In this document: one piece after another, positions 42,544 to 50,978 of the stretch
Position numbering within the stretch: position 1 is the first letter of the stretch
Layout: every line of letters starts with the position of its first letter
Assembly (NCBI RefSeq): GCF_001905845.1
Contig: NZ_LIVZ01000004.1
Location: 1 to 64,000 of the forward strand
Direction of reading: 5' to 3'
DNA from: Streptomyces sp. TSRI0107
Lineage (GTDB): Bacteria; Actinomycetota; Actinomycetes; Streptomycetales; Streptomycetaceae
DNA length: 64,000 nt
Program-made: the position numbers and the translations under genes
The notes under the pieces: generated by a model
The model's input: the letters and a program-made list of their open reading frames with translations, nothing else
Databases searched by the model: none
Told to the model about the DNA's origin: nothing

Positions 42544-43404
42544 ATGCTCAGGCTGGGCAGGCGTGAATTCGGCACGCACGAGCCGGTGATCATGGCGATC
42601 GTGAACCGGACCCCGGACTCCTTCTACGACCAGGGGGCGACGTTCCGCGACGAGCCCGCGCTGGCGCGCGTGGAGCAGGCGGTGGCCGAGGGGGCCGCGA
42701 TCGTCGACATCGGCGGGGTCAAGGCCGGTCCCGGCGACGAGGTGACGGCCGAGGAGGAAGCGCGGCGCACGGTCGGCTTCGTGGCCGAGGTGCGGCGGCG
42801 CTTCCCGGACGTCGTGATCAGCGTGGACACCTGGCGGGCCGAGGTCGGCGAGGCCGTCTGCGAGGCGGGCGCGGATCTGCTGAACGACGCGTGGGGCGGC
42901 GTGGACCCGCGGCTCGCGGAGGTCGCCGCCCGCTACGGCGTGGGGCTGGTGTGCACGCACGCGGGCGGTGCACAGCCGCGGACCCGTCCGCACCGGGTGA
43001 CGTACGACGACGTCATGGCCGACATCCTGCGGGTGACCGTGTGGCTGGCGGAGCGGGCGGCGGCGCTGGGCGTCCCGCGGGAGTCGATCCTCATCGACCC
43101 CGGGCACGACTTCGGCAAGAACACCCGGCACAGCCTGGAGGCGACCCGGCGGCTCGGCGAGATGGCCGAGACGGGCTGGCCGGTGCTGGTGTCGCTGTCC
43201 AACAAGGACTTCGTCGGGGAGACGCTGGACCGCCCGGTGAAGGAGCGGCTGATCGGCACCCTGGCGACGACGGCGGTGTCCGCCTGGCTTGGCGCGCAGG
43301 TGTACCGCGTGCACGAGGTGGCGGAGACCCGGCAGGTGTTGGACATGGTCGCGTCGATCGCCGGGCACCGCGCCCCGGCGGTGGCCCGCCGCGGCCTGGC
43401 GTGA
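42544..43404 (+). CDS. Dihydropteroate synthase family protein, FolP2-like
   Basis: A 286-aa TIM-barrel protein of the DHPS family: MAIVNRTPDSFYDQGATF, then SVDTWRAEV, NDAWGG, LIDPGHDFGKN and VSLSNKDFVGE. The NRTPDSFYDQGATF variant, in place of a DGG motif, is that of mycobacterial FolP2, which was reported to lack DHPS activity, so folate synthesis should not be assumed. Another folP would be expected elsewhere. Start has AGGAGAGG upstream. Confidence 0.88.
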   Translation: MLRLGRREFGTHEPVIMAIVNRTPDSFYDQGATFRDEPALARVEQAVAEGAAIVDIGGVKAGPGDEVTAEEEARRTVGFVAEVRRRFPDVVISVDTWRAEVGEAVCEAGADLLNDAWGGVDPRLAEVAARYGVGLVCTHAGGAQPRTRPHRVTYDDVMADILRVTVWLAERAAALGVPRESILIDPGHDFGKNTRHSLEATRRLGEMAETGWPVLVSLSNKDFVGETLDRPVKERLIGTLATTAVSAWLGAQVYRVHEVAETRQVLDMVASIAGHRAPAVARRGLA

Positions 43405-43432
43405 CCACCGGGGCGGGCCGACCGTGGGCGGG

Positions 43433-44191
43433 TTACCGGCCCGCTTCCTTCGAGACCAGGGCGACCGCCTCGTCCACGTCGTCCGTGAGGTGGAAGAGGC
43501 TGAGGTCCTTCGCGGCGGCCTTCCCCTGGGCGATCAGCGTGTTCTCCAGCCAGTCGACCAGCCCGCCCCAGTACTCGGTGCCGAACAGGACGATCGGGAA
43601 CTGGGTGACCTTCTGGGTCTGGACGAGGGTGAGCGCCTCGAAGAGCTCGTCGAGCGTGCCCAGGCCACCGGGCAGGACCACGAACCCCTGGGCGTACTTC
43701 ACGAACATCATCTTCCGGACGAAGAAGTACCGGAAGTTCAGCCCGATGTCGACGTAGGGGTTGAGGCCCTGCTCGAAGGGCAGCTCGATGCCGAGGCCGA
43801 CCGAGATCCCGCCCGCCTCGCAGGCGCCCTTGTTGGCGGCCTCCATCGCGCCGGGCCCGCCGCCGGTGATGACGGCGAAGCCGGCCTCCACCAGGCCGCG
43901 GCCCAGCCGCACCCCCGCCTCGTACTCAGGCGAGTCCGCCGGCGTCCGAGCCGATCCGAACACGCTGATGGCGGGCGGGAGTTCGGCGAGTGTGCCGAAG
44001 CCCTCGATGAACTCCGACTGGATGCGCAGCACTCGCCAGGGGTCGGTGTGCACCCAGTCGGACGGCCCGCCCGCGTCCAGCAGCCGCTGGTCCGTGGTGC
44101 TCGCCGTGACCTGGCTCCGCCGTCGCAGAACCGGCCCGAGACGCTGCTCCTCCGGCGGCTGCTTCTTGCCCTCAGGGTTGCCGGTAGCCAT
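43433..44191 (-). CDS. LOG-family (TIGR00730) Rossmann-fold protein
   Basis: A 252-aa protein with the LONELY GUY motifs: GGGPGAMEAANKGA and PGGLGTLDELFE. Family members hydrolyse nucleoside 5'-monophosphates at the N-glycosidic bond (cytokinin-activating type, or purine/pyrimidine nucleosidases). GGAGGG precedes the ATG. It lies between folP2-like and dapE genes, as in mycobacteria. Confidence 0.9.
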   Translation of the reverse strand: MATGNPEGKKQPPEEQRLGPVLRRRSQVTASTTDQRLLDAGGPSDWVHTDPWRVLRIQSEFIEGFGTLAELPPAISVFGSARTPADSPEYEAGVRLGRGLVEAGFAVITGGGPGAMEAANKGACEAGGISVGLGIELPFEQGLNPYVDIGLNFRYFFVRKMMFVKYAQGFVVLPGGLGTLDELFEALTLVQTQKVTQFPIVLFGTEYWGGLVDWLENTLIAQGKAAAKDLSLFHLTDDVDEAVALVSKEAGR

Positions 44192-44300
44192 GTGCGCTCC
44201 CTCCGGTTGCCACGTCTTTCCGTCTCAGCGTAGATCTACGCGGGTTACGGAGGGGGGACGTGGACGTGTCCGCCACAAAGCGCCGCGGGCGATCCGCGGC

Positions 44301-44367
44301 TGTCAGGCGGTCAGGCGGTCGGGTCAGGCGGTCAGCCGGTCAGCCGGTCAGGTCAGGCGGTCAGCCA
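44301..44367. repeat. Short tandem GGTCAGGC/GGTCAGCC array at the dapE 3' end
   Basis: About seven imperfect 8-10-bp units (cggtcagg / cggtcagc). The array runs into the last codons of dapE. It is probably a slippage product with no clear function. Confidence 0.7.
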
Positions 44368-45432
44368 GGACGCCAGCCGCTCCTCCGCCGCGAGGATCTT
44401 CGCGGTCTCCACCCGCTCGTCCCGCTTGTGCGCCAAGTGCGGGTTGCCGGGACCGTAGTTCACGGCCGGGACGCCGAGCGCGGAGAAGCGGGAGACGTCC
44501 GTCCAGCCGTACTTGGGCATCGGGGTGCCGCCCACCGCCTCGATGAAGGCGGCGGCGGCCGGGTGGGACAGGCCGGGCAGCGCGCCGGGGCTGTGGTCGT
44601 CGACCACGAACTCGGTCACCCCGCAGTCCGCGAACACCTCGCGGAGGTGGGCCACCGCCTCCTCCGGGGTGCGGTCGGGCGCGTAGCGGAAGTTGACGGT
44701 CACCACGCACTCGTCGGGGATGACGTTGCCGGCCACCCCGCCGGAGATGAAGACCGCGTTGAGGCCTTCCCGGTACTCCAGGCCGTCGATGACGGGCCAG
44801 CGCGGCTCGTAGGAGGCCAGGCGCTGCAGGATCGGGGCGGCCGAGTGGATCGCGTTGGAGCCCATCCAGCCGCGCGCCGAGTGGGCCCGCTCGCCGGACG
44901 TCTTCAGCAGCACCCGCAGGGTGCCCTGGCAGCCGCCCTCGACCTGGCCGTCGGACGGCTCCAGCAGCACCGCGAAGTCGCCCGCCAGCCACTCGGGGTG
45001 GGCCTCGGAGACGTGCTTGAGGCCGTTGAGGTCGGCGGCGACCTCCTCGTTGTCGTAGAAGACGAAGGTCAGGTCGCGGTTGGGCGCGGGGACCGTCGCG
45101 GCGATGCGCAGCTGCACCGCCACCCCGGACTTCATGTCGCAGGTGCCGCAGCCCCACAGCACGCCGTCCTCGTCCAGCCGGGACGGCACGTTCTCGGCGA
45201 TCGGGACGGTGTCGATGTGCCCGGCGAGGATCACGCGCTCCGGCCGGCCCAGGTCCGTGCGCGCCACGACGTTGTTGCCGAAGCGGTCGACCGTGAGGTG
45301 CGGCAGGGCGCGCAGCGCGGTCTCGATGGCGTCCGCGAGCGGCTTCTCACCGCCGCTCACCGAGGGGAAGTCGACGAGCTGCGCGGTCAGCCGCGCGGCG
45401 TCCAGCGTGAGGTCAAGCGGGGTATCGGCCAT
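44353..45432 (-). CDS. dapE: Succinyl-diaminopimelate desuccinylase
   Basis: A 359-aa M20-family metallohydrolase: AGHIDTVPIA (zinc His, catalytic Asp), WGCGTCDMKSG (bridging Asp), YDNEEVA (catalytic Glu) and a C-terminal NYGPGNPHLAHKRDE His ligand. It makes LL-diaminopimelate from N-succinyl-DAP for lysine and peptidoglycan. TAGGGT lies 6 nt before the ATG and there is no Shine-Dalgarno: leaderless layout. The succinyltransfer partner dapC is 3 kb away. Confidence 0.93.
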   Translation of the reverse strand: MADTPLDLTLDAARLTAQLVDFPSVSGGEKPLADAIETALRALPHLTVDRFGNNVVARTDLGRPERVILAGHIDTVPIAENVPSRLDEDGVLWGCGTCDMKSGVAVQLRIAATVPAPNRDLTFVFYDNEEVAADLNGLKHVSEAHPEWLAGDFAVLLEPSDGQVEGGCQGTLRVLLKTSGERAHSARGWMGSNAIHSAAPILQRLASYEPRWPVIDGLEYREGLNAVFISGGVAGNVIPDECVVTVNFRYAPDRTPEEAVAHLREVFADCGVTEFVVDDHSPGALPGLSHPAAAAFIEAVGGTPMPKYGWTDVSRFSALGVPAVNYGPGNPHLAHKRDERVETAKILAAEERLASWLTA

Positions 45433-45530
45433 GCCCCGACCCTAGCGTTCCCGCCCCGGGGGCCGTCGCGCCCGCGGCTCGCTGCCGCACCGGGCATCTC
45501 ATGTCCCACGGGCTCCAGTACCTTGTACGC

Positions 45531-46499
45531 GTGCCAGAGCCGTCCCCTTCTCCCAAGCGTCGTGGCCGACTCCTGCGTTTCGGGGCGGCCTTCGTCGTCC
45601 TGCTCGCCGTCGCCGGCTATCTCGTGGTGCAGTACGTCACCGGCGGTGCGGGCGGTCCGGGCTGCAAGGTGGTGTCCGGCAAGGGCGACGGGGCGTCCTA
45701 CGAGTTCTCCCCGGAGCAGGCGGTGAACGCGGCGACGATCACCGCCGTCGGCACCGCGCGCGGGCTGCCCGAGCGGGCGGTGACGATCGCGCTGGCGACC
45801 GCGCTCCAGGAGTCGGCGCTGCGCAACATCCACCACGGCGACCGCGACTCGCTCGGACTGTTCCAGCAGCGGCCGTCGCAGGGCTGGGGCACCGAGAAGC
45901 AGATCATGGACCCGATCTACTCGGCGGGCATGTTCTACGACCACCTGGTCGAGGTGCCCGGCTACACCCGGCTGCCGCTCACCGTCGCCGCCCAGCGGGT
46001 GCAGCGCAGCGGCTTCCCGCAGGCGTACGCCAAGCACGAGCCGGACGCCACGCTGCTCGCCGCCGCCCTCACCGGCCGCGCCGAGGCCACCCTGACCTGT
46101 GAGGGGCGCCCGGACGCCACCCGGGTCAGCGGGCCGGACGCGGTGCGTTCGGCGCTGGTGCGGGACTTCGGCCGGGACGCGATGGAGGAGACCGGCGCGG
46201 AGGTGGGCGCCGCGGCGCCGGCGACGCCGACTCCGACGGTGACCGCGCGGACCAGCGGGCGGACCGTGACCGTGCCGGTGGCCCCGGAGCGCGGGGCCGG
46301 TGACGGCCGGGAGCGGGGCTGGCAGCTGGCCCACTGGGCGGTGGCCAACGCCTCGGCGCTGCACATCGAGCGGGTCTCGTACGCGGGCCGGGAGTGGGTC
46401 GCCGGGACCACCGGGAGCGAGTGGCGCGCGACGGGGCCGGAGTCCGACGCGAAGAGCGGCGAGGGCGCCGACGCGGTCCGGATCGTCACTGCGCAGTAG
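45531..46499 (+). CDS. Membrane-anchored lysozyme-fold-like protein
   Basis: A 322-aa protein: one N-terminal membrane helix, then a domain with ALATALQESALRNI and GLFQQRPSQGWGT, which resembles the catalytic region of transglycosylase/lysozyme-fold domains (Glu in LQES), and a C-terminal low-complexity plus WAVANASALHIERV segment. It may act on cell wall. GTG at 45531 is chosen because TACCTT lies 6 nt before it; ATG at 45501 has no ribosome site. Related genes are sometimes annotated as heavy-metal transporters, which the sequence does not support. Confidence 0.75.
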   Translation: MPEPSPSPKRRGRLLRFGAAFVVLLAVAGYLVVQYVTGGAGGPGCKVVSGKGDGASYEFSPEQAVNAATITAVGTARGLPERAVTIALATALQESALRNIHHGDRDSLGLFQQRPSQGWGTEKQIMDPIYSAGMFYDHLVEVPGYTRLPLTVAAQRVQRSGFPQAYAKHEPDATLLAAALTGRAEATLTCEGRPDATRVSGPDAVRSALVRDFGRDAMEETGAEVGAAAPATPTPTVTARTSGRTVTVPVAPERGAGDGRERGWQLAHWAVANASALHIERVSYAGREWVAGTTGSEWRATGPESDAKSGEGADAVRIVTAQ

Positions 46500-46653
46500 A
46501 CGGGCCATCACCCGGACGGGCTAATGCGCGAGGTGCGCGCACGACGGTGTGCGCAGGTTTTCGCCCGGTCACCCCGGTGTCCGTGGAAACCCTTGGGAAC
46601 AAAGAGCTGTAAGGATTCGGCGGACTTTCGCACCGCAGGCCCTTTGTCCGCAT

Positions 46654-46681
46654 TTATCCACAGCCGATAATGCGACGCATT
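46654..46681 (+). promoter_or_regulatory. DnaA-box 9-mer followed by a perfect palindrome
   Basis: TTATCCACA (46654-46662) is followed 6 bp later by AATGCG-A-CGCATT (46669-46681), upstream of a secreted-protein gene. The surrounding 280-bp gap is relatively AT-rich and holds no gene. Confidence 0.4.
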
Positions 46682-46779
46682 GCCAACTCTTTACGTTCGG
46701 TCTGCGCAACCTCGGCGGGGGGTCGAGCGGTAGTCACGGCGCACGTCCTGTTCACGTTCTTCTCCGTCGAAGGAGCATC

Positions 46780-47202
46780 ATGTCCCTCCCCCTGACCCGC
46801 CGGATGGCCCGTGCCGCGCTGCTCACCGCTGCGGGAGCGGCCTCCGTGGTCGGTGCGGCCGGTGCCGCCTCCGCGGCCCCCGAGCTGCCGGCCACGCCGA
46901 ACCTCGGCGGGCTGACCGCCCTGGACGGCGCGAACGTCGGCACCACCGTCGACGGCGCCGCCCAGAACGTCACCGAGCTCGCGGGCGAGGCCGGCGGCAA
47001 GGCGGTCAAGCAGTCGGGCAAGACCACCGGCAAGGCCGCGAAGAAGGCCACGCCGGCCGCGCAGAAGGCCGCCGGGGACGTGGCCGGTTCCGCCGGGGAC
47101 ATCGTCGGCGACACCGCGAAGACCGCCTCCAAGGGCGGCCTGCCCACCGACTCGCTCACCAAGGGCGGCGGACTGCCGACGCAGGGCCTGCCCATCGGCT
47201 GA
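46780..47202 (+). CDS. Small secreted Ala/Lys/Gly-rich protein
   Basis: A 140-aa protein with a classical Sec signal peptide (RRMARAALLTAAGAA..., cleavage near ASAA-PEL). The mature part is low complexity, with Ala/Lys repeats (KAAKKATPAAQKAAG) and a TKGGGLPTQGLP end. No domain recognised. AAGGAGCATC precedes the ATG. A strong terminator follows. It could be a wall-associated or developmentally secreted protein; this is not shown. Confidence 0.8.
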   Translation: MSLPLTRRMARAALLTAAGAASVVGAAGAASAAPELPATPNLGGLTALDGANVGTTVDGAAQNVTELAGEAGGKAVKQSGKTTGKAAKKATPAAQKAAGDVAGSAGDIVGDTAKTASKGGLPTDSLTKGGGLPTQGLPIG

Positions 47203-47222
47203 CGCCGGTACGGCACGTACGG

Positions 47223-47259
47223 CGAAGGGGTCCGGGGAACTCGTCCCCGGACCCCTTCG
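47223..47259 (+). terminator. Terminator between the secreted-protein gene and dapC
   Basis: A 16-bp perfect stem (CGAAGGGGTCCGGGGA) with an ACTCG loop between convergent genes. Confidence 0.88.
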
Positions 47260-47279
47260 TCGTGTCGGCGAGACGCCCC

Positions 47280-48377
47280 CTAGCGCGCCAGCCGTGCCAC
47301 CGCGGCCGCGACCCGCTCGTCCGAGGCGGTCAGCGCCACCCGTACGAACCGGTCCCCCGCCGGGCCGTAGAAGTCGCCCGGCGCGACGAGGACGCCCAGC
47401 TCGGCGAGGTGCGCCACGGTGTCCCAGCAGGACTCGTCCCGGGTCGCCCACAGGTAGAGGCTGGCCTCGCTGTGCTCGATGCGGAAGCCGTGGCCGAGCA
47501 GCGCCTCGCGCAGGGCGGTGCGGCGGGCCGCGTAGCGCTCCCGCTGCACCCGCACGTGCTCGTCGTCGCCCAGGGCCGCCACGACGGCCGCCTGGGTCGG
47601 CGCGGAGGTCATCATGCCGCCGTGCTTGCGGATCTCCAGCAGCGGACCCAGCACGGCCGGGTCACCGGCCAGGAAGGCCGCGCGGTAGCCCGCCAGGTTG
47701 GACCGCTTGGACAGCGAGTGCACCGAGACGATGCCCTCGTGGGAGCCGCCGTTGACGTCCGGGTGCAGCACCGAGACCGGGTCGGCCTCCCAGCCCAGCT
47801 CGATGTAGCACTCGTCGGAGAACAGCAGCACGCCGTGCTCGCGGGCCCAGGCCACGATCCGGGTCAGCTCCTCCTTCGAGAGGACCTTGCCGGTCGGGTT
47901 GGACGGCGAGTTCAGCCACAGCAGCTTCAGGCCCGCCGGATCCAGCTCGGTCGGGTCGTCGTACACCTCGTACCCGGCGCGCGCCAGCCGGGCGCCGACC
48001 TCGTACGTCGGGTAGGCCAGGCGCGGGTAGGCGACCCGGTCGCCGGGGCCGAGGCCCAGCTGGGTGGGGAGCCAGGCGACCAGTTCCTTGGAGCCGACGA
48101 TCGGCAGGACGTGGTGGTGGGTGACGCCGCGCGCGCCGAGCCGGCGCTCCAGCCAGCCGGTGATCGCGTCCCGCAGCTCCGCAGTGCCCCACACCGTCGG
48201 GTAGCCCGGCGAGTCGGCCGCGTCGACCAGCGCCTTCTGGATCAGCTCGGGCACCGGGTCGACCGGCGTGCCGACGGACAGGTCGACGATGCCGTCGGGG
48301 TGCGCGGCGGCCGTCTTCTTGTAGGGCGCGAGCTTGTCCCAGGGAAAGGTGGGCAGGAGGTCGGAGACTGCGGACAC
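47280..48377 (-). CDS. dapC: Succinyldiaminopimelate transaminase (DapC-type)
   Basis: A 365-aa class I/II PLP aminotransferase: VGTPVDPVP, NSPSNPTGKVL, SDECYIELGW and the PLP-lysine segment SVHSLSKRSNLAGYR. Actinobacterial members convert N-succinyl-amino-ketopimelate to succinyl-DAP; some also use prephenate. It lies 122 bp downstream of the ferredoxin gene, the fdxC-dapC order of mycobacteria. A strong hairpin lies between the two, so independent transcription is likely. Confidence 0.9.
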   Translation of the reverse strand: MSAVSDLLPTFPWDKLAPYKKTAAAHPDGIVDLSVGTPVDPVPELIQKALVDAADSPGYPTVWGTAELRDAITGWLERRLGARGVTHHHVLPIVGSKELVAWLPTQLGLGPGDRVAYPRLAYPTYEVGARLARAGYEVYDDPTELDPAGLKLLWLNSPSNPTGKVLSKEELTRIVAWAREHGVLLFSDECYIELGWEADPVSVLHPDVNGGSHEGIVSVHSLSKRSNLAGYRAAFLAGDPAVLGPLLEIRKHGGMMTSAPTQAAVVAALGDDEHVRVQRERYAARRTALREALLGHGFRIEHSEASLYLWATRDESCWDTVAHLAELGVLVAPGDFYGPAGDRFVRVALTASDERVAAAVARLAR

Positions 48378-48410
48378 GGTTTCTCGCTCACTCTCAACGG
48401 TCGGGCAAAC

Positions 48411-48461
48411 GCCTCGGTCCCGTGCGGCGATCGGGGCGATCAGACCGTACGGGACCGAGGC
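48411..48461 (-). terminator. Terminator after the ferredoxin gene
   Basis: A 13-bp stem (GCCTCGGTCCCGT with ACGGGACCGAGGC) with an inner GATC/GATC pairing in the loop. Confidence 0.7.
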
Positions 48462-48498
48462 GGCGCTTGCTGGCGGTCCGCCGGGGCGGACACGGGTG

Positions 48499-48819
48499 TT
48501 ACTCGGCCTGCGGCGGCAGACCGGCGACGAACGGGTGGTCGCGCTCGATCAGACCGAGCTTGCTGGCACCGCCGGGCGAACCCAGCTCGTCGAAGAACTC
48601 GACGTTCGCCTTGTAGTAGTCCTTCCACTCCTCCGGCACGTCGTCCTCGTAGAAGATCGCCTCGACCGGGCAGACCGGCTCACAGGCACCGCAGTCGACG
48701 CATTCGTCCGGGTGGATGTACAAGGACCGCTGGCCCTCGTAGATGCAGTCGACCGGGCACTCCTCGATGCACGCCTTGTCCTTCACGTCGACACAAGGCT
48801 GCGCGATGACGTAGGTCAC
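48499..48819 (-). CDS. fdxA: 7Fe ferredoxin
   Basis: A 106-aa 3Fe-4S/4Fe-4S ferredoxin: N-terminal Cys at 9, 17, 21 and 25 in CVDVKDKACIEECPVDC, then CVDCGACEPVCP. The C-terminal helix (PEEWKDYYKANVEFF) is typical of actinobacterial FdxA/FdxC. It carries electrons to P450s and other oxidoreductases. GAGGAGG precedes the GTG start. Confidence 0.95.
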   Translation of the reverse strand: MTYVIAQPCVDVKDKACIEECPVDCIYEGQRSLYIHPDECVDCGACEPVCPVEAIFYEDDVPEEWKDYYKANVEFFDELGSPGGASKLGLIERDHPFVAGLPPQAE

Positions 48820-48959
48820 GCTGTCGTTCCTCCTCGATAGGGCGCTGGCGGGCCTCCTCAGGCTCCGCCGCCTGGCGCGCGGGAGCGCGGCGTCGTCGAT
48901 GCCCGCCCCTAGTATCTCCGTTCTTGGGCAAGATCCGAACAGGAGGGGTGAACCGACCT

Positions 48960-50033
48960 GTGGAAATCTCTGCGGCAGGGCGCCTTGAGGTCCGTATCAC
49001 CGCTGCTGACGTGGGCAAACGCGTCTCCGTACGGCGCGTTGGCCACCCTAGCGCCAGTGCGGTCACCGAGGAGAAATTCACCGACACGGTTGGTGTTCTC
49101 ACATCGTGGGACAACGGTGTGCTCGTGATCACACGGCGGGACGGGGAAGTCGTCCGTATCGCGGAATCCTCGCTGGTCGCGGGCAAGGTGGTGCCCGCCG
49201 CCCCGGCCCGCCGCAGGGGCCCCGCCGCCACCTACCCGGAGCTGGCGCGGATCTCCGCGCGGGCGTGGCGTCCGGTGGAGAGCGAGCGGCTGGGTGAATG
49301 GGAGCTGCGGGCCGCCGCCGGATTCACCCGGCGCGCCAACTCGGTGCTGCCCCTGGGCGACCCCGGCATGCCCCTGGACGACGCCCTGACCGCCGTACGG
49401 CGCTGGTACGGCGACCGGGGCCTGCCCGCGTACGTCCAGACCGCCACCGGCGCCGAGGGCACGCAGGAGCTGCTGTGCGCGGAGCTGACGGAGCGCGGCT
49501 GGGTGCGGGAGGTGACCGCCGAGCTGTGGATCGCCTCCCTGGCGCCGGTCGCGGACCGGGAGGTCACCGCCGAGGTGCTGCTGTCGCGGGAGGCCGACGA
49601 GGCGTGGCTGGCCCGCTATCAGCGCAAGGGGCTCGGCGAGGTGGCGCTGCGGGTGCTGGGGGCGGGGTCCCCCCGCGCGAGCGAAGCCGAGCGTGGGGGA
49701 GGGCCGTCCGTGTGGTTCGCGACCGTGCCCGGCGCGGAGGCGGGCGCGCCGCCCGCCGCGATCGGGCGGTGTGTGGTCGACGGGCGGTGGGCCGGGTTCG
49801 CCGCCGTGGAGGTCGATCCGGCGCTGCGACGGCGGGGGCTGGCCACCGCCGTGATGGCCGCGCTCGCCGGGCGGGCCCTGGAGGAGGGCGCCTCCGCGGC
49901 GTGGCTCCAGGTCGAGACGGACAACGCGGAGGCGCGGGCGCTGTACGGCGGGCTGGGGTTCGCCGCGCACCACGCCTACCACCACTACCGGGAGCCGGCC
50001 GCGGACGGCGCGTCCGCCGCCGGGCGGGGCTGA
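48960..50033 (+). CDS. GNAT-family N-acetyltransferase with N-terminal SH3-like domain
   Basis: A 357-aa protein. Residues 1-80 are a small beta domain (RVSVRRVG, LTSWDNGVLVITRRDG). The C-terminal GNAT domain has acetyl-CoA loop DPALRRRGLATAVM and the ETDNAEARALYGGLGF motif. A REP-like DNA element at 49666-49702 is read through in frame and adds GSPRASEAERGGG inside the domain. Substrate unknown. GTG 48960 is 10 bases after AGGAGGGG; GTG 48948 is too near it. Confidence 0.82.
   Translation: MEISAAGRLEVRITAADVGKRVSVRRVGHPSASAVTEEKFTDTVGVLTSWDNGVLVITRRDGEVVRIAESSLVAGKVVPAAPARRRGPAATYPELARISARAWRPVESERLGEWELRAAAGFTRRANSVLPLGDPGMPLDDALTAVRRWYGDRGLPAYVQTATGAEGTQELLCAELTERGWVREVTAELWIASLAPVADREVTAEVLLSREADEAWLARYQRKGLGEVALRVLGAGSPRASEAERGGGPSVWFATVPGAEAGAPPAAIGRCVVDGRWAGFAAVEVDPALRRRGLATAVMAALAGRALEEGASAAWLQVETDNAEARALYGGLGFAAHHAYHHYREPAADGASAAGRG
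49666..49702. repeat. REP-like palindromic element inside the GNAT gene
   Basis: Begins GGTCCCCCC and ends TGGGGGAGG, with a GAGCGAAGCCGAG core. The same family is at 53166-53203 (intergenic), and a degenerate copy is at about 10556-10580 in the glycosyltransferase gene. It is read in frame here. Confidence 0.75.
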
Positions 50034-50036
50034 GGG

Positions 50037-50903
50037 GTGGTGCGGGCCGTGCTGCTTCCTCCGTTCCCCCCGCCGCCCGAGCGGGCCGCCGACCTGCGGC
50101 TGCGGTTCGCCGACGAGGCCCGGGCCGAGCGGCCCGATCTGGCCCTGCTGTGCCTGCTGGTCGCGGCGTCCGGGGACGCCGCGCTGGACGAGGCGGGGAT
50201 CGACGGCGCGCAGATGGAGCTGGACCGGCTGGCGGGGCTGCTGCCGTTCCGGCCCGGCGGGGCACGCGACTGGGCCGAGGCGACCCGGGAGCTGCTGGGC
50301 GACCGGCTCGGCTTCCGCGGGACCGCCGGGGACTACCGGCGGCTGGAGTCGTCGCTGCTGCACGAGGTGCTGCGGCGGCGCCGGGGGCTGCCGATCCTGC
50401 TGTCCGTGGTGTGGATGGAGGTCGCGCGGCGGGCGGGGGCTCCGGTGTACGGGGTGGCGCTGCCGGGACACTTCGTCGTCGGGTTCGGCACGGCCGGGGA
50501 GCGGGTGCTGGTGGACCCGTTCGACGGGGGGCGGGTGCTGACCGGGATGGACGCGGAGCTGCTCGTCGTCGGCGCGACGGGGGCGCCGCTCGATCCGTCG
50601 CTGCTGGAGCCCGCGGCGGCGACGGAGGTGGTCCTGCGGATCCTGAACAACGTCCGGGCGTGGGCCGCGGCGCGTCCGGAGCGGTCGGACGTGGCCCTGT
50701 GGGCGGTGGAGCTGTCGCTGCTGCTGCCGTCGCACCCGGCGCGGCTGCGGTACGAGCGGGCCCGGCTGATGGTGCAGCGCGGGGAGTTCGCCGCGGGCGC
50801 CGAGGAGTTGGAGGCGTACGCGGAAGTCGTCTCCGCGGTGGACGAGGCTGCCGGGGAACGGCTTCTCGGGGAGGCGCGGGCCGCTCGGGCGCTGCTGAAC
50901 TAG
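50037..50903 (+). CDS. SirB1-family protein (transglutaminase-like/TPR)
   Basis: A 288-aa protein: YRRLESSLLHEVLRRRRGLPILLSVVWMEVARRAGAPVYGVALPGHFVVGF matches the SirB1 N-terminal transglutaminase-like domain (His in PGHF; the usual Cys is replaced, so catalysis is doubtful). A TPR-like tail follows. GTG start lies 3 bp after the GNAT stop, so the two are coupled. Function of the family in actinobacteria is unknown. Confidence 0.82.
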   Translation: MVRAVLLPPFPPPPERAADLRLRFADEARAERPDLALLCLLVAASGDAALDEAGIDGAQMELDRLAGLLPFRPGGARDWAEATRELLGDRLGFRGTAGDYRRLESSLLHEVLRRRRGLPILLSVVWMEVARRAGAPVYGVALPGHFVVGFGTAGERVLVDPFDGGRVLTGMDAELLVVGATGAPLDPSLLEPAAATEVVLRILNNVRAWAAARPERSDVALWAVELSLLLPSHPARLRYERARLMVQRGEFAAGAEELEAYAEVVSAVDEAAGERLLGEARAARALLN

Positions 50904-50929
50904 GGGGCGTCTCGCCGTGCGGCGCGACA

Positions 50930-50959
50930 AGGGGCACCCGGCGTTCGCGGGGTGCCCCT
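50930..50959 (+). terminator. Terminator after the SirB1-family gene
   Basis: A 10-bp stem AGGGGCACCC with its complement, between convergent genes. Confidence 0.7.
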
Positions 50960-50978
50960 CGTCTTGTGTCTTCGCGCG

